A stretch of 64,000 bases of DNA, from assembly GCA_040954595.2 (NCBI GenBank), contig CM082583.2:4898001-4962000 (forward strand). The letters are read 5' to 3'. This DNA comes from Balanoglossus misakiensis (taxonomy: Eukaryota; Hemichordata). Made by a program: the position numbers and the translations under genes. How positions within the stretch are numbered: position 1 is the stretch's first letter; every line of letters begins with the position of its first letter. Shown here in pieces: positions 1-15,300 of the stretch. The notes under the pieces are model-generated. The model was not told where the DNA came from. It made no database searches and saw only the letters and a program-made list of their open reading frames with translations.

Positions 1-245
1 AATACTGAAGTTCACTTTCAAAGAACTGAAGAAAAATATTGTATACACAACTATATGCGCAAAGCATACACCATTAGTTAACAGACCTGCAGTCAACTCA
101 GTTATTTTCCCACATGTTTGCAAAATTAATATTTACACATACCATATCTGTATCAAATAAAAACATGGAAGTCATGCATATCTTTTCTTTATAATTATAC
201 AGATGGTGTAGCTTGCTAATAGACAGTAATGAATCTCTCTTTTAC

Positions 246-3200
246 CTTATCATTGGCTTCCTGTAGTTTGTTCGATAAGGCGATAATTTCACTTTCTTTT
301 CTGTTAATGGTGTGAGTTAGTTTCTCGCTCGTATTCTTCCACTCTTCAGACTCTTCCTGTTGTCTCAAGGCACAATTCTTCACTTCCTCATTGGCTCTTT
401 GTAATTTCTGAAACCAAAAAGTCAATTTATAAATCAGGCTCTGTATGATCAAAATTATACAAAATTCCAGGACTCTCCAAGAGTTCTTTTGACAATTTTT
501 TTTTTAGTGTGTCGCAGATAAAATGCGACTTTTTCCCAAGGGTGATTTTTCACTACAGTATACAAATCTTTGTTATATTTTTCCCACTCGTGGTCATTAT
601 CTTATGGTGGATGACTAGAAGTTTCCTTTTTTCAAGGATTCTCCAAGGCTTATAAAACATTCCAAGAATTTCCAGCAGTACAGAACCCAAACAGTTTCAT
701 AAAACATGATCAACACAATTGGTAACAGCTAAATTTTCTGACTGATACCACGTATGCAACTTTATACTGAAGAAAGTATTGAAATATTCCAATCATGTAT
801 TATCAAACTACTACTTACAGTTTCCACCTCTTGGCACCTGGTTTGAAGTCGATTTTTCTCACTCCTCAATTCTTTGTACATTTCTTTCAGTTTACTGTTC
901 TGTTCATTGAGGGTCCCTTTGTCTTTCCGGTGTTCCTCTTTCAGTGTTTCTATGGCCTGGGGAGAAAAGAAAAGAAAAGAAACATAAATTAAACTTGACA
1001 AATTGAAATCGAGAACTGTAGGAATTGAGAAAGAAATGTCCAAACAAGCACTAGCAAACCCTCACAAAGATGTTAAGCTATAAAATGTTTAAAATGGTTC
1101 CTGTCAGTATTTTTGTTCAGTGAATGAAGTACCTCGTACATAAATGTCAAACCTGAGTTAGTGACCACCTCTATATAAAAGCTACCTTTATATCGTGGCC
1201 ACTTTAACTTATAGTCCCTGTGCAATTAACATGTACATTGATTGGCCAGTCTATAACGGCCACCTGTCTATAAACGCTGGTTTAGGAAAGTCCCTTGACT
1301 GGCCACTATAGACAGGTTTGACTGTAATTCTTTGGGATACCGCAGTTATTAAATGTTATAAATGGTCTTATCTGCAGAATATGCCCCTGAAACTCCAGAC
1401 TTACATTGGTGAGCATTTGCTTCTCTGAACTGATCCGCTGGATTTCATCTTCCCGGAAAGCTTGCTGCTGCACAGAGAGGCGTTTGTCCGACTGCAGCTG
1501 TCGACACTGCTCCTGCGCCTTCTCCATGTTCTGTTTGGCATTTGCCATCTCACTCGACAGCACTTCACTGACCTGGGAAACAGACAGAAATATCATCACT
1601 GATATTGGAGATAGTGATGAAAAGTTGACTGCACATCACCATGATATCAAAGTCACCTTCATTGGATGATGAAGTTAAAGTAAAGGGGTCGTCGCACTGC
1701 GTTTGTTTGTTGATAAACATTACAATTCATCCATAAATCCCTGAATTAGATCATTCTTAGAATGAACGAAGCAGCCAACCATAACAAAGAGCAAATTAAG
1801 ACTGGGCATGACAGCAACTGAAGATCCTAGTAGGTCATGGCGACTGCAGTGAGGTTTGTGCTGGTATGGGAGGACATATTCTCATCAAGGGGGACACCTC
1901 CATCAGCAAACTACTGAATGTTCCTTTTGAATGAAACATATGGTCTGCTCAACACTGATTCTATCATATAGCAAATTTAATCGCGAACCATGATAATTGA
2001 GGGAGGATACCTGAGCTATGTCAGACTTTTTGCACTATTATCGGTAGACCGTAGACCTCTTGGGGCTGGTACTGACAAAAATGGTGCATTTTGGAGAAGA
2101 ATGAGTACCTTTTTAATTGCATTTAATTCTTCCTCTAGTCTCTCAAGTTCACCATTTTTCTTTTCCAATTCCATATTGGTTTGCTCCAACTTACTTTGGA
2201 GATTACCATGTTGTTGTTCAGCACTATACTTAGCCTGATGAAAAAGACAAAAGTGTAAAATACTAAATAAATACATAAATTTAAGTACTTTTATATAAAT
2301 ATTTCATCATTATGCATACAGATATCCTAGAAAGTACCATTAAAATGTAGTTTGACAAATTCCAAACCGAGCATTTATGTTGAACACTTGCAGTCAAAAT
2401 CTCAAAAAAGTGAAATATTTAGTGTATTTTGTCATATTTTCTTAATATATACATCAACCATATCTTCGTTTTCTGAGTGAAAAATCGTCAATATATTCAT
2501 ACCTTAAATAAATTGTCTCTTTCAACACTGAAATTCTGTAATCTCTGCTGCAGGTCAAGCCTCTCTTGATAAAGCCTATCCTTCTCAGCATTGACACTGG
2601 CTAACTTTGAACTCATGTCTGCTGTGGAATCCTCAAGCTGTGTTGCCTTCAGGTGGTATTGATCTCTCTCCTTTGGAGAAAAACAAAACAAGGCACCCCG
2701 ATGAAATAATATCTGTCATAGACACAGGTTGCCTGTGACAAATAGGATTGAAAACTTTGTGAATTGTCTTTTTGGTTTCACAGAGGTGTCATATTGGCTT
2801 GGAATGTGTAACTATGTCAACCCTATATGCAGTACATTTTTTGTCACAGTTGAACCCAAAGAACAATTATCAGACAAAGACCTTCAAGAAAAATTCTAAA
2901 TCTTGAACAGATTTCCATTTGTACTTTTAAGTACAATTTGAGTTCCCAAAACATTTCTTAACAAACAGATGTTCTTTATTCTGTCATTCAATTACCTCTT
3001 TTGTTCTCTGATAATCACTGTCCAGAACCTCCACCTGTCTCTGCAGGTCCTCTTTGCTTTGTCTGGCTTCCATGACTTCTGCCGACAATACCGCGTGTTT
3101 TGTCATCATTGTCTCTCTTCCCTAAACAAAGCAAAACAAAACAAAGAACAGTCAATAGTGGATTATGAGTATAATGGTTTCTATATAGATAAAATTCAAG

Positions 3201-6200
3201 AAGACCTCAGATGGTATGAGGAAATACAGGGGGCAGTCTGGAAGATGGAGTCAATAAGCATAAACTTGACAATGCATGACTTGAGTGTTCTAATAGTATT
3301 CACAAAATTATTTGACAGTATCAAACTAAAAACATATATTACTACATACGCAGTAATTGCACCACATTATTAATATTATTTGATTAATATTTAAATCCTT
3401 ACCTCGCTGATCTTTTCCAACTCCTTGTTTTCTAATTCCAGTGCCTCACACTTAGCTCTGGCCATTTGCAATGATTCCCTCAATGCAATCGCTTCTTTTA
3501 TCATTGTCTCTCTTGTCTACACCATAAAGATAATGTAAAAAAAAACACTACTGAAATAAATAAATTCATTGTACAGTACAATTATTGCTAAACATCATAC
3601 TTCACAGATGTTATTTGAATTTGAAAATGTTTGGAAAGCTGAAAAAATAGTATCAGGCTAATAAGTGACATCACAGTAGCATTTACTTCAATATATATTT
3701 TTGTTGTTTTTAAAAACATATTATTGTTGTTCTAGTAAGTACTCATTATACTAGTGATAGCAATGGGTTACGGTATGATATATGTTTCAAAAATATTTTT
3801 GTAGCCTCACAATAACATATGCAACAAAACCAGGAAGATTGAAAGTGCCATACGTCGCAAAGTATTAGAATATCACAAAGTTACAACCCACATAAACCCT
3901 TTATTACCACTATTTGACTCAGCCCCCACTGTTTTAAATAGAAGGATGAGTCCATTTACAGAGACAAACAGGGGTGATGGCTTTTATTAAACGATAAATC
4001 ACTGTACCCTATGTGCATTGGCATTTTCATCTTCCAACATCTTAAGGGCGTGGTAGGTCTGTTCCACTATCTTGTCCCGTTTCTTGTGTTCTGCCTGCAG
4101 TGTGTTGTATGCAGATTTCAACGTCTTCAGTTCGTGATCTAGCTCCTCAATCCTGGGGGGAAAAAATTGCAAAGGAACGTATACAGCCACGCTCATCCAT
4201 ACAGGGTGCATGTGTGTTGACATTCATTTTTCAAAGAGGTTAGTTTATTACTTAGGAAAAACTGTAAGAAACCCTGTATCAAGGGAACTATGACTCTTTC
4301 GGATCGTAGGGTGAGTTTTTCTGATTTGATGGGACATCTGATGTTAATGTACCAGTACCCTGGTGACATTAATGCGTACCAGACCAATCAGAAATCAGTG
4401 ATTATCACATGATTTTGATGGCTAAGGCTGCATTCACAAACACCTCTGGAGGGGGGGGCAGGAGAATTGAGGGGGGGGATTTGAAAAAATTGAGGGTATG
4501 TAAGGGGGGGGATTTGAAATAATTTAGGGACTGAAAGGGGGGGACTTGAAAACTTTAACGACTAAATATTTATTTTGAGTCCACAAAAATGCAGTTTCGC
4601 GCCCTTTATTTTACAAAATTTTACAAAATTTTCACACCCACCCCCTCCATTCATCAACACCTTTCAATCATTGACTGGTTTATCTAGTGTCCCAGATCAG
4701 GGGACTTGCCCCACCCCATGATAACTTTGAGCGGCGACGGTTAAATTTGTCCTCCCCAACATACCGGTAGTTGAGTTCATTTGCTTTTGCCGGGTTCATT
4801 AAAATGCAGCTTTGAGCTCTGTATTTTAGAAAATTTTCTTACGTGGGAGGGGGACACCCCCTCCCAAACCCACCCCCTTCAATTCTCGGTTTACAATGTC
4901 TCCCAACACAGAATACAAATATATGTACTTAAAAAATAAAAACAATGTTCAGTTTTTAATACCCACTGATGAGGGGAAACATCAGCTTCAAATTCTTTTC
5001 ATGGGAGCGCTCTTTTTCTTTTTACAAGATAGATAGGTGATGTGTTTTGCTCTGTGAAAGAAAATGGGGGGGGGGGATTTCAAAATTTTGGCAGTTCGGA
5101 AGGGGGGGATTTGAAAATATTGGCAGTTCGGAAGGGGGGCATGTGAAAATTAGCGGTAAAAAAAATTGAATTCTCCCGCCCCCCCCTCCAGAGGTGTTTG
5201 TGAATGCAGCCTAAACATGATTACTTTTCCATCAGAATATTAATTTATGGAAACATCACAGATGTCTACATGGTCCATACCCGTTGTTGTTCAAGGATGT
5301 AAAGACTACCGGTACTCTAAAAAAATTTCGACAATCCCCCCTTACCTTTCTTGAAGTCTTTCTCTCTTTCGTATCGTTTCTATTTTCTCCGTCACAGATT
5401 CATCTCTGTCTCTTTGTAACTCGACAACTTTTCTTTGTAGACCCTGCAGCGACAGCCAGTCGAGGAAAATATTTGGGAAAAAATGATGGAGAAAGTCATA
5501 AGATAAAGAATTTGCATTTCAGGGGCGTGTTATTCACTTGAAATTCATTCATTGCCAACAGTGCTGTATATGCGATGAAAATAAACGTCCATTGATGTCA
5601 ACTGCAGGAATGTTTCCCTGCTTTTCCTGTAACCTCATATAAATGCCTGTCACACAGTGAATTTCAGAACACAGCAAAAAATAATTGAATTTGATGTTCA
5701 AAATTCACATCTTGCGAAAGGGGTAATTGATATCCTGGGGCACCATTTTACTGCATATTGTGTGCGTGTGTAAATTTGCCCCAGGCAAGTGAGATACATA
5801 GTGTCTATCTCATAAATTGACAACAGTATCTGCATAATTAAGTCAAGCAATGTGGTTCTGGATAACATATTGCTTTCCAAAAATAGATTAAGTAGGTTGA
5901 TATACATGTATTCGTTATATTTTTCTATTTATTTTTTTTAAATTCCTACTGGGTGTTTTGAAGGCATTATAGCTGTGATCAGTTCCTCCATAACACCAAT
6001 TAAAGGCAGTGTCATCATTGTAACAGTCACGATATCTAGACTACATCCTGATTGCATTTTACTTTCATGCTAGTTAACAGTGTAATTACAGTTTATTTCT
6101 ACAGTGATTTGGTTTTGAAAAGTTTGGGGTCAGTTTGTAAATATTAGGGCGTGAGTCTAGGTTTTATTAGAACCGCATATTTTTTTTTACCTTGTATAGA

Positions 6201-6314
6201 AGTACTGGCAAACTCAATCTTTATACCCACCTCTTGCGTTGTGGAATAATTTTCAATGGCAAACTCTCTCTCTGTAAGTCTGGCTTCCATTTCACACATT
6301 CTCTGCGTCTGCAC
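246..6314 (-). CDS. Coiled-coil gene, exons 4-13: rod segment
   Basis: Ten exons at 6231-6314, 5346-5443, 4008-4152, 3403-3516, 2996-3121, 2503-2670, 2109-2234, 1405-1572, 819-956 and 246-407. All but two are exact multiples of three bases, and nearly every junction is phase 0, as expected of a repeated helical rod. Two exons (3403-3516 and 2996-3121) begin with similar residues, TRETM and GRETM, which suggests ancient exon duplication. No catalytic or membrane segment is visible. The reading ends with LQEANDK at 246, followed by a GTAAAA donor. Confidence 0.82.
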
Positions 6315-9300
6315 CTGTAAAGTTAACAATAATAACGATAACCGTGCATTAGATGGTCCCCTGTGACACCACTGAATTATCTAGAGGGTTCATTTGGCCA
6401 AAGTAACACAATATTTCATAACTTTCCAGGAATATTTCCCGTGCCACTATGACCAATTTTTCGGCAAATTACAATTTTCTTTTACAGGCTAATTATTTGT
6501 TCAATCCATTTTCTACATTTACACTTGCTATTAAAATAAAATGTGATAAATCACATCAGAATCTAACATGAAAAGCATCGACTGTCACCATGGTAATGCA
6601 CATGATAATGACAGCTGATTCATCACTGTTATGGAATTTGGGAAGAGAGCATATTCATGTCTTTTGCACTACATTTTTTCGGCTACGGTACTTTGCTCAT
6701 GCATGGTCTCCATCTGTTTGTTAAATTAAGGTGATGCACGTTTCCCCCCTAATTCCTGTTGGGGTTCCTATCATTTACCAGTGTTCCCCATAGGAAAAAC
6801 ACTGTTAGCAGTCCATGTACTACCATACCTCAACGATATAATTTTTGGTATGCATAATAAATTATACCATCAAAGTATTTTGATTATATATGCATAAACT
6901 GATTGAGAGTATGAAAGAAGTCATTTATACAAAATGACAAAAGTTATATTATATATAATAATATACAATATAATGAGGTTGGCAAACATGACTGGTTGAA
7001 GTTGTTTGAGCAGTGTTATTGGGCAAACATGTAGTGTGAAATAAAAGATGTCCAGAGTAAAATTTAATATGCTGGTTAGAGACATTTATTGAACGCCTGT
7101 CTAGTTTGATTATCAGAGTTCCACAAACGAGTTCTTTATCACATTTCTGGAGGTTATATTCAGATCACAATTACCGGTATACCATGTTCAAATATATGAC
7201 CCTATATTTTTTTTACGGGTTGGTATATATTGCTTTTGGATCGGACCTTGGCTTTACTGCTAAGGGCGACGTTTTTATTTTCTGTGTTTCTCATCTCCCG
7301 ACCGACCGTAAATTTCAGCTCCGACATGAAAATAAAAAAAACTGTTTTATTTGCGCCGACTCTGAGCCTGAGGCGATCATCCTAGCAACAGCGCCCCCAA
7401 CGGCTAATTGTGAGATTTTGCAAATATGACGTCATATTCATCATGGCGGTCGTGTCGGACCATGGCTGAAGCCATCGAGGCCGGAGGAAAGGGAAGAAAT
7501 TGTAGAGAATGAAAGGACAGAGCATTAAAGAGAAAGACAAGAAATTATAGTGACTAAAAGGACAGAGAGCACAAAACACTGGACTGAAAGATAAGAAATT
7601 GCAATGACTGAACAGCCAGAACATTGAACAGAAACAAATAGGCCTACACATTTGTTTGTAATGGATAAAACATGGAACTGAAACAGGTTTTTTTTTTTTG
7701 GTACACGTTTTTTTTTATTTCGCCCGCCCGCCCTGCCTGACTATTCCTCTGGAGATGAGAAACAAATAAAAAAAAAGGGTCACCCTAATACAAAACCGAC
7801 TACGATAAGGTTAAAATCCTGTACCAAGCTGCTGTCTATTCGGGAATGACTTGGGATATCATCTTGACCTGAGTGTAGTTACCAAGGCAACTTTAACCCT
7901 TTCACCCTAGTGCCCTCTTTAGAGGTCCAACCTTACCATAGAAAACAGTGGGTTTTGACTGAACCTTAGTGGTGAAAGGGTTTTCTGAGTTCATTCGGAA
8001 GAGAATTGCCTCATTTTTGTTGTTGTTCAGGGACATGATGGATGCACTGACGTAGCCTATGATCTGTGTAAATGCAGTTCTTAAATTTCAATTTCCGTCT
8101 GAAACTTTCCACATATGGAGAATACCAATAAGGCATTCATAATACATTTCCACCATAAGTCTTTTACTTTAGGGAAGACGACAGCCTTAAAAGCATTTCA
8201 TTACTGATATCCTGACCTCACTCAGTGTACCACACAAATGTCATTACTTGCTAATTCTCCAAGAACATTGAGAGTATTTTTCTCTCTTCTTTAGATCACC
8301 TATCCCTGACCCCTAAATACAAACCTCTGCAAAGCAAATGTTTTAATCAACACAGCTAAGTTGTTTTCAGTGGTGAGGAAAGATCAACCCATGTGCTTTA
8401 AAATGGGGTGTATATAGAGAGTACTAAAATAAATTCTTCTTGTTTAGCACACTGAAAATACGGAAACTTGGTGTAGGGGTGAAGACCAGGGTCTATATTC
8501 TGATATAGTCAAAAGTGAAATCAAATCATACAGTTTGTTATTTGCTCTCTCTGTCTCTGTCTCGATCTCTCTGAAATTTAACTTTGATGAACTTGAACAG
8601 AAATTAATTCCCGACTTAACCCTTTCACCACCATGGTTCAGCCCAAACCCACTATTTTCTACAGTAAAGGTTGGACCTCTATACAGGGAACTGGGGGTGG
8701 AAGCTAGGGCTAAAATTTACCTTCAATGTTGCATGGGCGTCTCTCAGTTTCTCCACCAGTGCCAATCTCCTCTGTTCGCTCTCGTGCAGCGAGTCCTTCA
8801 GCCCCTTCACAGACACGGCGCTGGAGGACGTCGACGGCATGCTCCAAAACTCGTTCCCGACGGATGACGGAGGCGGCGTTCTCAGCGACAGTCTCTGGTA
8901 GTCGTGGCGACTGCTGCCCAGGTGCGGGTTGTCGTCCAGGTGGAGCATCGAGGCCATGGATGACCTCATAGCCCTGGCAGAGATACCGTTGCTATAGACA
9001 ATGAAAATTAAGAGATGTCACTGTCATGATTGTTCAGTTTCTATCTTCATCTATTCTCTGTACATGCACAAACATCTACCGGTAGACCTCATTCATATTT
9101 GGGAGACTGTGTGACTCCTTCATCAGTATATTACCCTACTCCTTGTGAAGATATAAATTGGTACATAACACTAGTTTTTTCCAAGAGCAGCTAAAACTAA
9201 AATACCAAAACTTTTTGAGACTATGAACTGTGGGTAATACATGAGGTAACCAAGTAAACCAAAGAAAGCTAGTGTAAATAATTATTGTCACAGTGTTAAC

Positions 9301-12300
9301 TAATGAGTAACTATAACCAGCAAATAAGTGCAATAGTGGGAACACAATTGTTTCAACAAGGACTAGTACATTTATACAGTTTTCTTGTGTATACATAAAA
9401 CAAATGCAAAGAATCAAAATATTGTGTAAAGATCAATCACTGGATTCTGGAAAACTTCAGAAAATAAACTTTATTGTCTGACTCACAACATTAACCTATG
9501 CTAAGTTCTGGCAGTGCATGATAGCAAGTTTATGCACAGGTGCGGCAGCAATAAAATAAAGTCATAGAAATCGAAATAATTATGGACTATTGTACCCAGA
9601 GTCGCTGGGTGTTTATACGAGGCATGGGTGGGTCACCGAAAGCAATGGTTTGAATTCCAATCAATGCGAGAACCATAATGATAGTACAACCTGTGGCTCC
9701 ATCAATCTCGATGCTTGCTATTCATGGCTTTGTTCGCTCCAAAGGCCTCAGGGCCGGCGGTTAACTCTCCCCAAATCAATTTTATAGTCACAATGAAAGT
9801 CAAGACGGGGGACAAAGGAGTGAGATTTATGACAGCCAAGTACAGGGCTGTGTTTTGTTTGCACGCGTCAGTGGAGGGCTCTTGAAGTTGTCATTGTGTT
9901 CCGTCTTTCTTTCTTTCTCAATGTTTTGCTTTCTTTTGATATTTCTATTGTTTGTGAAAAGGGATCAACCTGATATTAGTGGTGGAAGAGTATAATTTAT
10001 AAACTTTGAAAGGACCAAGGATTCTGTCACTTTGCTTGCAGGCAATAACTTAGTGATTGTGCTTACTTTCAGCATAACCTGATTGCCAGCAATAAGATAC
10101 AGGAATTTGAAACGGGAGCAGTGACACAAAAGATACGACTGCAAATAAAAATGTTCATAGGAATTGGTGATTTTTTAATACAGATAGTTTTTATAGACTT
10201 ATTAGACTCTCACAAATTAAGTATCCAACATTGGATATAAGTACTGAAGATCCAGAGAATTCTGTGGATTGGCTGCTATTGCTGGCAAGGTTCCAAACGC
10301 ATGTAGTGCTGCATATGCAAAATGCTACCATATCCAATGCTTTCTACAGGTTTTTGACACCTGGTATTTTTGACAATTTTCCTAACTTCTCAACTGTCTC
10401 AATTTTTGCACCCATTTTCAGCTGAATTTTCACAATTATGAAGTCATGGAGTGGAAGACAAGGGAGATAAGCATGCTTTTCTGAAAATTGTACATTTTTG
10501 TAAAAAGACAATATATTCCAAGGAAACCAAGAACCTGCATATGAATTGAATATTTTGAACAGCCCCCCTTAGCAACCACTGCCTAGCAATTTGAATCGTT
10601 TGGTATATCTCATTAACCTTTATGATATTTACTCTACTTTCATTTCATAAGTTAACGGACAATGATGTGGAACGCACGCTTCACAATTCTAATCCAATTG
10701 TTTCACTTTAGCATTGCAGAATGGGAAAGAGGTGCTATTCTAGAGATAGACATGATTAGTTACTGGTCCCCCTGGGACTGTCTGTAGATAATGGATTCGT
10801 TCAGACAATTTGGAGTTCTGAAAGTATGTATCATGATTTCATTCATACCGAAGGCAGGCACAGGGCAATTGACAGCAGCTGTATCTCATATTTTCCAGTG
10901 CACATCTTCTATGTAATGACTGTATTTCGTTCCATCAAGAGATCACTACATGCTTTTCAACAAAACTGAACTTTAGAAACCAGCATACAAAACAGTTTTA
11001 TTCATAAAGTAATGGTGAATCTCTCTTCATTGCATTATGTCTTTAGTAATTTTTAGTTTCTTCAGTTCTTCAGATCCCTTCATGCTTCACGTTCAGCATA
11101 CCAAAATGCCCAGTATATGCATTTCCTATTTCAGATATACCGGTATAGCACAACATTTAAACACCAAGAAACTGTTAGTTGAAATACATCCTAACAAAAA
11201 ATCTGGAAATTAAAACATTGCTGCAACTACTTTCCCTGTCTGATAACTGTCATTGATATTTGACACAGCAAATCGGGTCATTCACTTTAATTACAAGTGA
11301 TTCTTCAATCACTTGAAAACATGATACTGGGCCCAAAATATCTGCCATTGAAGTTCAGAATGAGTAGTAATTCTGTGGTGTCGAACATATGAAGGAACTT
11401 AACTGATACCTTATTTAACAGTCAGACAAAAAGTGATTCATAGACTTGACATTTGTGGGTTTTTCAGTAGGAATCTGCAATTTCCTTTTAATTTTAGCTG
11501 TCAGCGAGCGTTTTCTACTCTGGTGAATCATGAAATGTGCAAATTTTGTTCGCTGAGGGACAGAACTTTTGAACTGTGTCAGCTCATTCACTATCCAGCC
11601 TTCACTGTACAGTATTACCACAAAATCCAGCGTTTAGCCCCGGCACTCGACTGTAAAATTGGCTCTTCAAAAAACGACTTAATAAGGGAGGTGTAGCACA
11701 TATGCAACCAGACCACCATTTTCTCTCTTACCAGAAATTACCTCGCTGTGACTGACAAATTATCGATCGGGGAGACATGCCTGTCAAATTGCCAGTTTCT
11801 AGTCAAATTCAACAATCCTCTCCCGTCACTTCAAGTGACAGAGGGCCCTTAGGCAAACTCATATATAAACAACGCTTGGAGGAAATGACTATTTAATTAC
11901 CAACCACTCCTATTCTGCAGAAGTCCATTACAAAAGCTTATTTAAAATTTAACCACATATTTACACATCTGTCCAAATGCGTTGGTTTGCATTGCCATGG
12001 CAACAACATCCTGCCATTTACATTCACTGTCATGAGGAATGGTCTCATTTACAACAGATGAAGTTTGGATTCACACTATTTCATGAAGAGGCATTTTGTT
12101 TGAATTAATATTGTGATAAGTGGCAAAAGTTGTCCTAACATTAATTTTTTTCTGTTTCAGTCTGCCCAGGCATGGCAGTTGAGACTATTCCAAGTGAGGG
12201 TATAACTATTTGATTAAATTTACATAAATTAAGGATTCTTGGATTCATTTCAAAACTGACGGAGTTCCACGTGGCTTCTTGACAATTAAAACTCAATACA

Positions 12301-15300
12301 ACCAGTTTTGATGACTTGATTGTCTCTCCACTTACCCGATACCACTGTCTGAGTCCATCATTGTTGCAGCGTAGTCGAAAGTTTTTCCGGAGGACTGGGG
12401 TCGGGAACTGCCAGCGCTTGCCGGTCTCTCACTTCCCAGTGACTGCCGCAGCCCTATCAACTCATCCTCCCTGTCCCGTCTGATCCTCTGCTCCCTCTGA
12501 AAGTGAATAGAACAGGTCTCAATCAATTGATGCGGAACGTGCCATTTTTGATCAGAGGGTTGGTGGTACCAAAATTGTCAGGGTGGGATAAAGTGGTGAA
12601 ATGCAAACCATACATTCAGGATTGTGGATGAGGTTTAGATGATGAAGATCTTTTTCAAAATAATTTCACAATATAATACAGTTTCATGGAATAATCACTG
12701 CACTGCGATCATGTTAGCAGCACATAAAATCTTGAAGTACGTAAATGGGCAGGTGTTTTTAATAGCCACTAGTCCCATCTACATCACTAATATTGTTTGA
12801 AATGTGATATTGGTTATATAGACCCCAATGATTGCTAAAGTGACACCAGTATATGGAAAATCATGTTTGAGTAAAATTGTGATGGGGCTGAAAAAACAAA
12901 ATCTGCACGCGTGCATAGTTTCAAATATCAGACTTCAATCGGAGTTACGAGGGGCGCAGGCAAACACTGTCATCAAAGTAAAATGTTAAAGGTCCCCGAG
13001 GGGACATCATGGCATTTGTACAACACAGCCCCATTGCAAACAAATTTGTGCGTGATGGAAGGTTGCCAAATCTAATACCTGTGTTTTACCTGTAAGACTC
13101 GATGTCCCATTAAAGGAACACACTAGTGGGCTCGATGTCCCATTAAAGGAACACACTAGTGGTTTTTGACATATATTTGGTTTATTTTTGGTTTCGAGTG
13201 GTAAGTTGATATTACGGTACTGTCTGCTCAGTACTGCCGGTAATCTGATTCTTCTAAGGTGTTTCGTGCACTTTATGGAGAGTTGAAAAGTTTCATGACT
13301 TGAAACAGTTGGTGATGGATCAAACATATGCTCATATATGTTCTCATACTGTGGCTACATATTAAACTAGAACAGCAACGGTCACGCTGCTAAGAAGCCA
13401 TGCTATATTGAAATGTCCACTGAACCAGTGCACTCAAGCCAAATAAATTTGTGTAGGTACAAATTTACCCCCATTCTTTTTCAAACCTAGGTCAAAAAAG
13501 GCAACAATGCCTTTTAAATGTTTTCTATCAACTCTCACGTAAGCTGACCTAAATACTATTATGTGCCATTTGGACACTTTGAAGAAGTCAACAAAAAATC
13601 AAACTTTGCCTGAATTACTGAAATACCAGTATACTTTAGGAAAACATGATATAATTGCACATACTTACAGACAATTGTTCTCTCAACAGAGATTCTTGCT
13701 ACCCTAAACCTCAAACCAACAGTAAGGGCCTAGGGAATCAATTTCACACCAATGAATCCACAAAATAAAGAGATTACACAAAGATCATCCAGAAGGTCAA
13801 AACCAAGGTCAAATCCTCCTCCGCAGGTACTTGAGAAGATTACAGTCACAGCAATGTGAGAAGAAACTTTTTTTCCACTGAAACTCCCAACGAAAACACA
13901 ATCCAAAACAGCCTCCAACAATTGCAATTGTATGCTCACATACTTTTAACCGACCGTCGATGGCGACCCTAACAACCCTCAGCAAATTTTTATTGTAAGC
14001 CCCCGGGCATGGCTATTATGCGACTGTTTGAACCCTCTTGTCAATATGAGTCGGCCAAGATGGGTAAAAGTGCCGCATTTAAAATACCACGATATCCAAC
14101 ACCAGAAGTGTCTGAATGTTAAACCCAGGCCTCTCAGCGAAGAAGCGAACCCTTTCAGAAACATTTGTAAATCACCAATATATGCTGCGGCTATCGTAAT
14201 GCTAAAACAACAAAGTTGCACTGCTTTGGTATTGTGACTGAAGTTATGTTTTTGAAATGTTATTCATATTTTGTTAAATGTTTATTTGTTTGTTTGATTG
14301 AAGAAACTGTTCATCTTGTTTTATTTGTTTGTTTACTTGCACACACTGATTTACAAGCTGTTAGAACTCTGTTCACACCCAGCTTAGATAGAGATACACA
14401 TTATGACCACTTCAGTGACATTTTATGGTACATACCAGAAATTATGACGGGAAAGAATTTACAGAATGCAAAGTATGACTGCTAAAAGTGACCAATATAG
14501 ACTTCAGTGACTAGAACAAAATAAACAATTCCTCACATCAAGCAAAATCAAAGGGCGCGATCACCCATGACAATTTAGCATTAACGGTTACCATGGAATG
14601 TAAAGATCTAGCCAATCAGGTTTTCATTGATCGGGCCACAAACAAAAAGGTGCACCACAACATAGTTATAAGAAGACTTTGACTCGCCCATTTAACCATT
14701 TATGGACATATATTGTATCTTTGACTAGACACGGAATCAAACGGCATTAAACCAAAATATCTTCTTCTACCGTATCCCATGGCAACCAACCAGGTGTATG
14801 GCTTCACCATGGAATGCTATGCACACGTCTTCATTCAGCCAACAATATTGAATTTCCGGTGCTGACTACAGAATAATACAGCACTGTAATTGCCATTCTG
14901 CCCACTTTTATCACTGAAATACAGTGGGCAGTTTTCAAGCTTTACTGCCAGCTCACACAGAACAACCCTCTGACTGTCAATCATTGGTATATCACCAGAT
15001 GGCTTTTGAATATTGGTTGATACATTAATATACAATGGCTGCCTGTAATTGGCTACTAAAGGTCATGTGCCTATCCTGGAACTGATTCAAAACTTGGACT
15101 TTTCAAGCAACGTAAAAAGTAGAGCCTATAGTTGAAATCCCTTCTTGTCTAACCCCTGATGTGTAATGGCTTCATTGAAATCACACTGAGCACACGACTA
15201 TTGACAATATTACAGAGTTTAAGCAAACTTACGTCTAATTGCAGGTACATTTGGCACTAAACAGAACAGGAAATTGCAGTCGCGCTACCATCAACTCTAA

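Noticed and set aside
9590-9690. tRNA-like stretch (GGTTTGAATTCC resembling a B box)
   Set aside because: No cloverleaf can be drawn, there is no matching A box at the right distance, and the B box carries an insertion.
13007-13327. Minus-strand frame of 106 codons with a repeated CSFNGTSS segment
   Set aside because: The repetition comes from the 33-bp tandem duplication. There are no splice partners or family resemblance.
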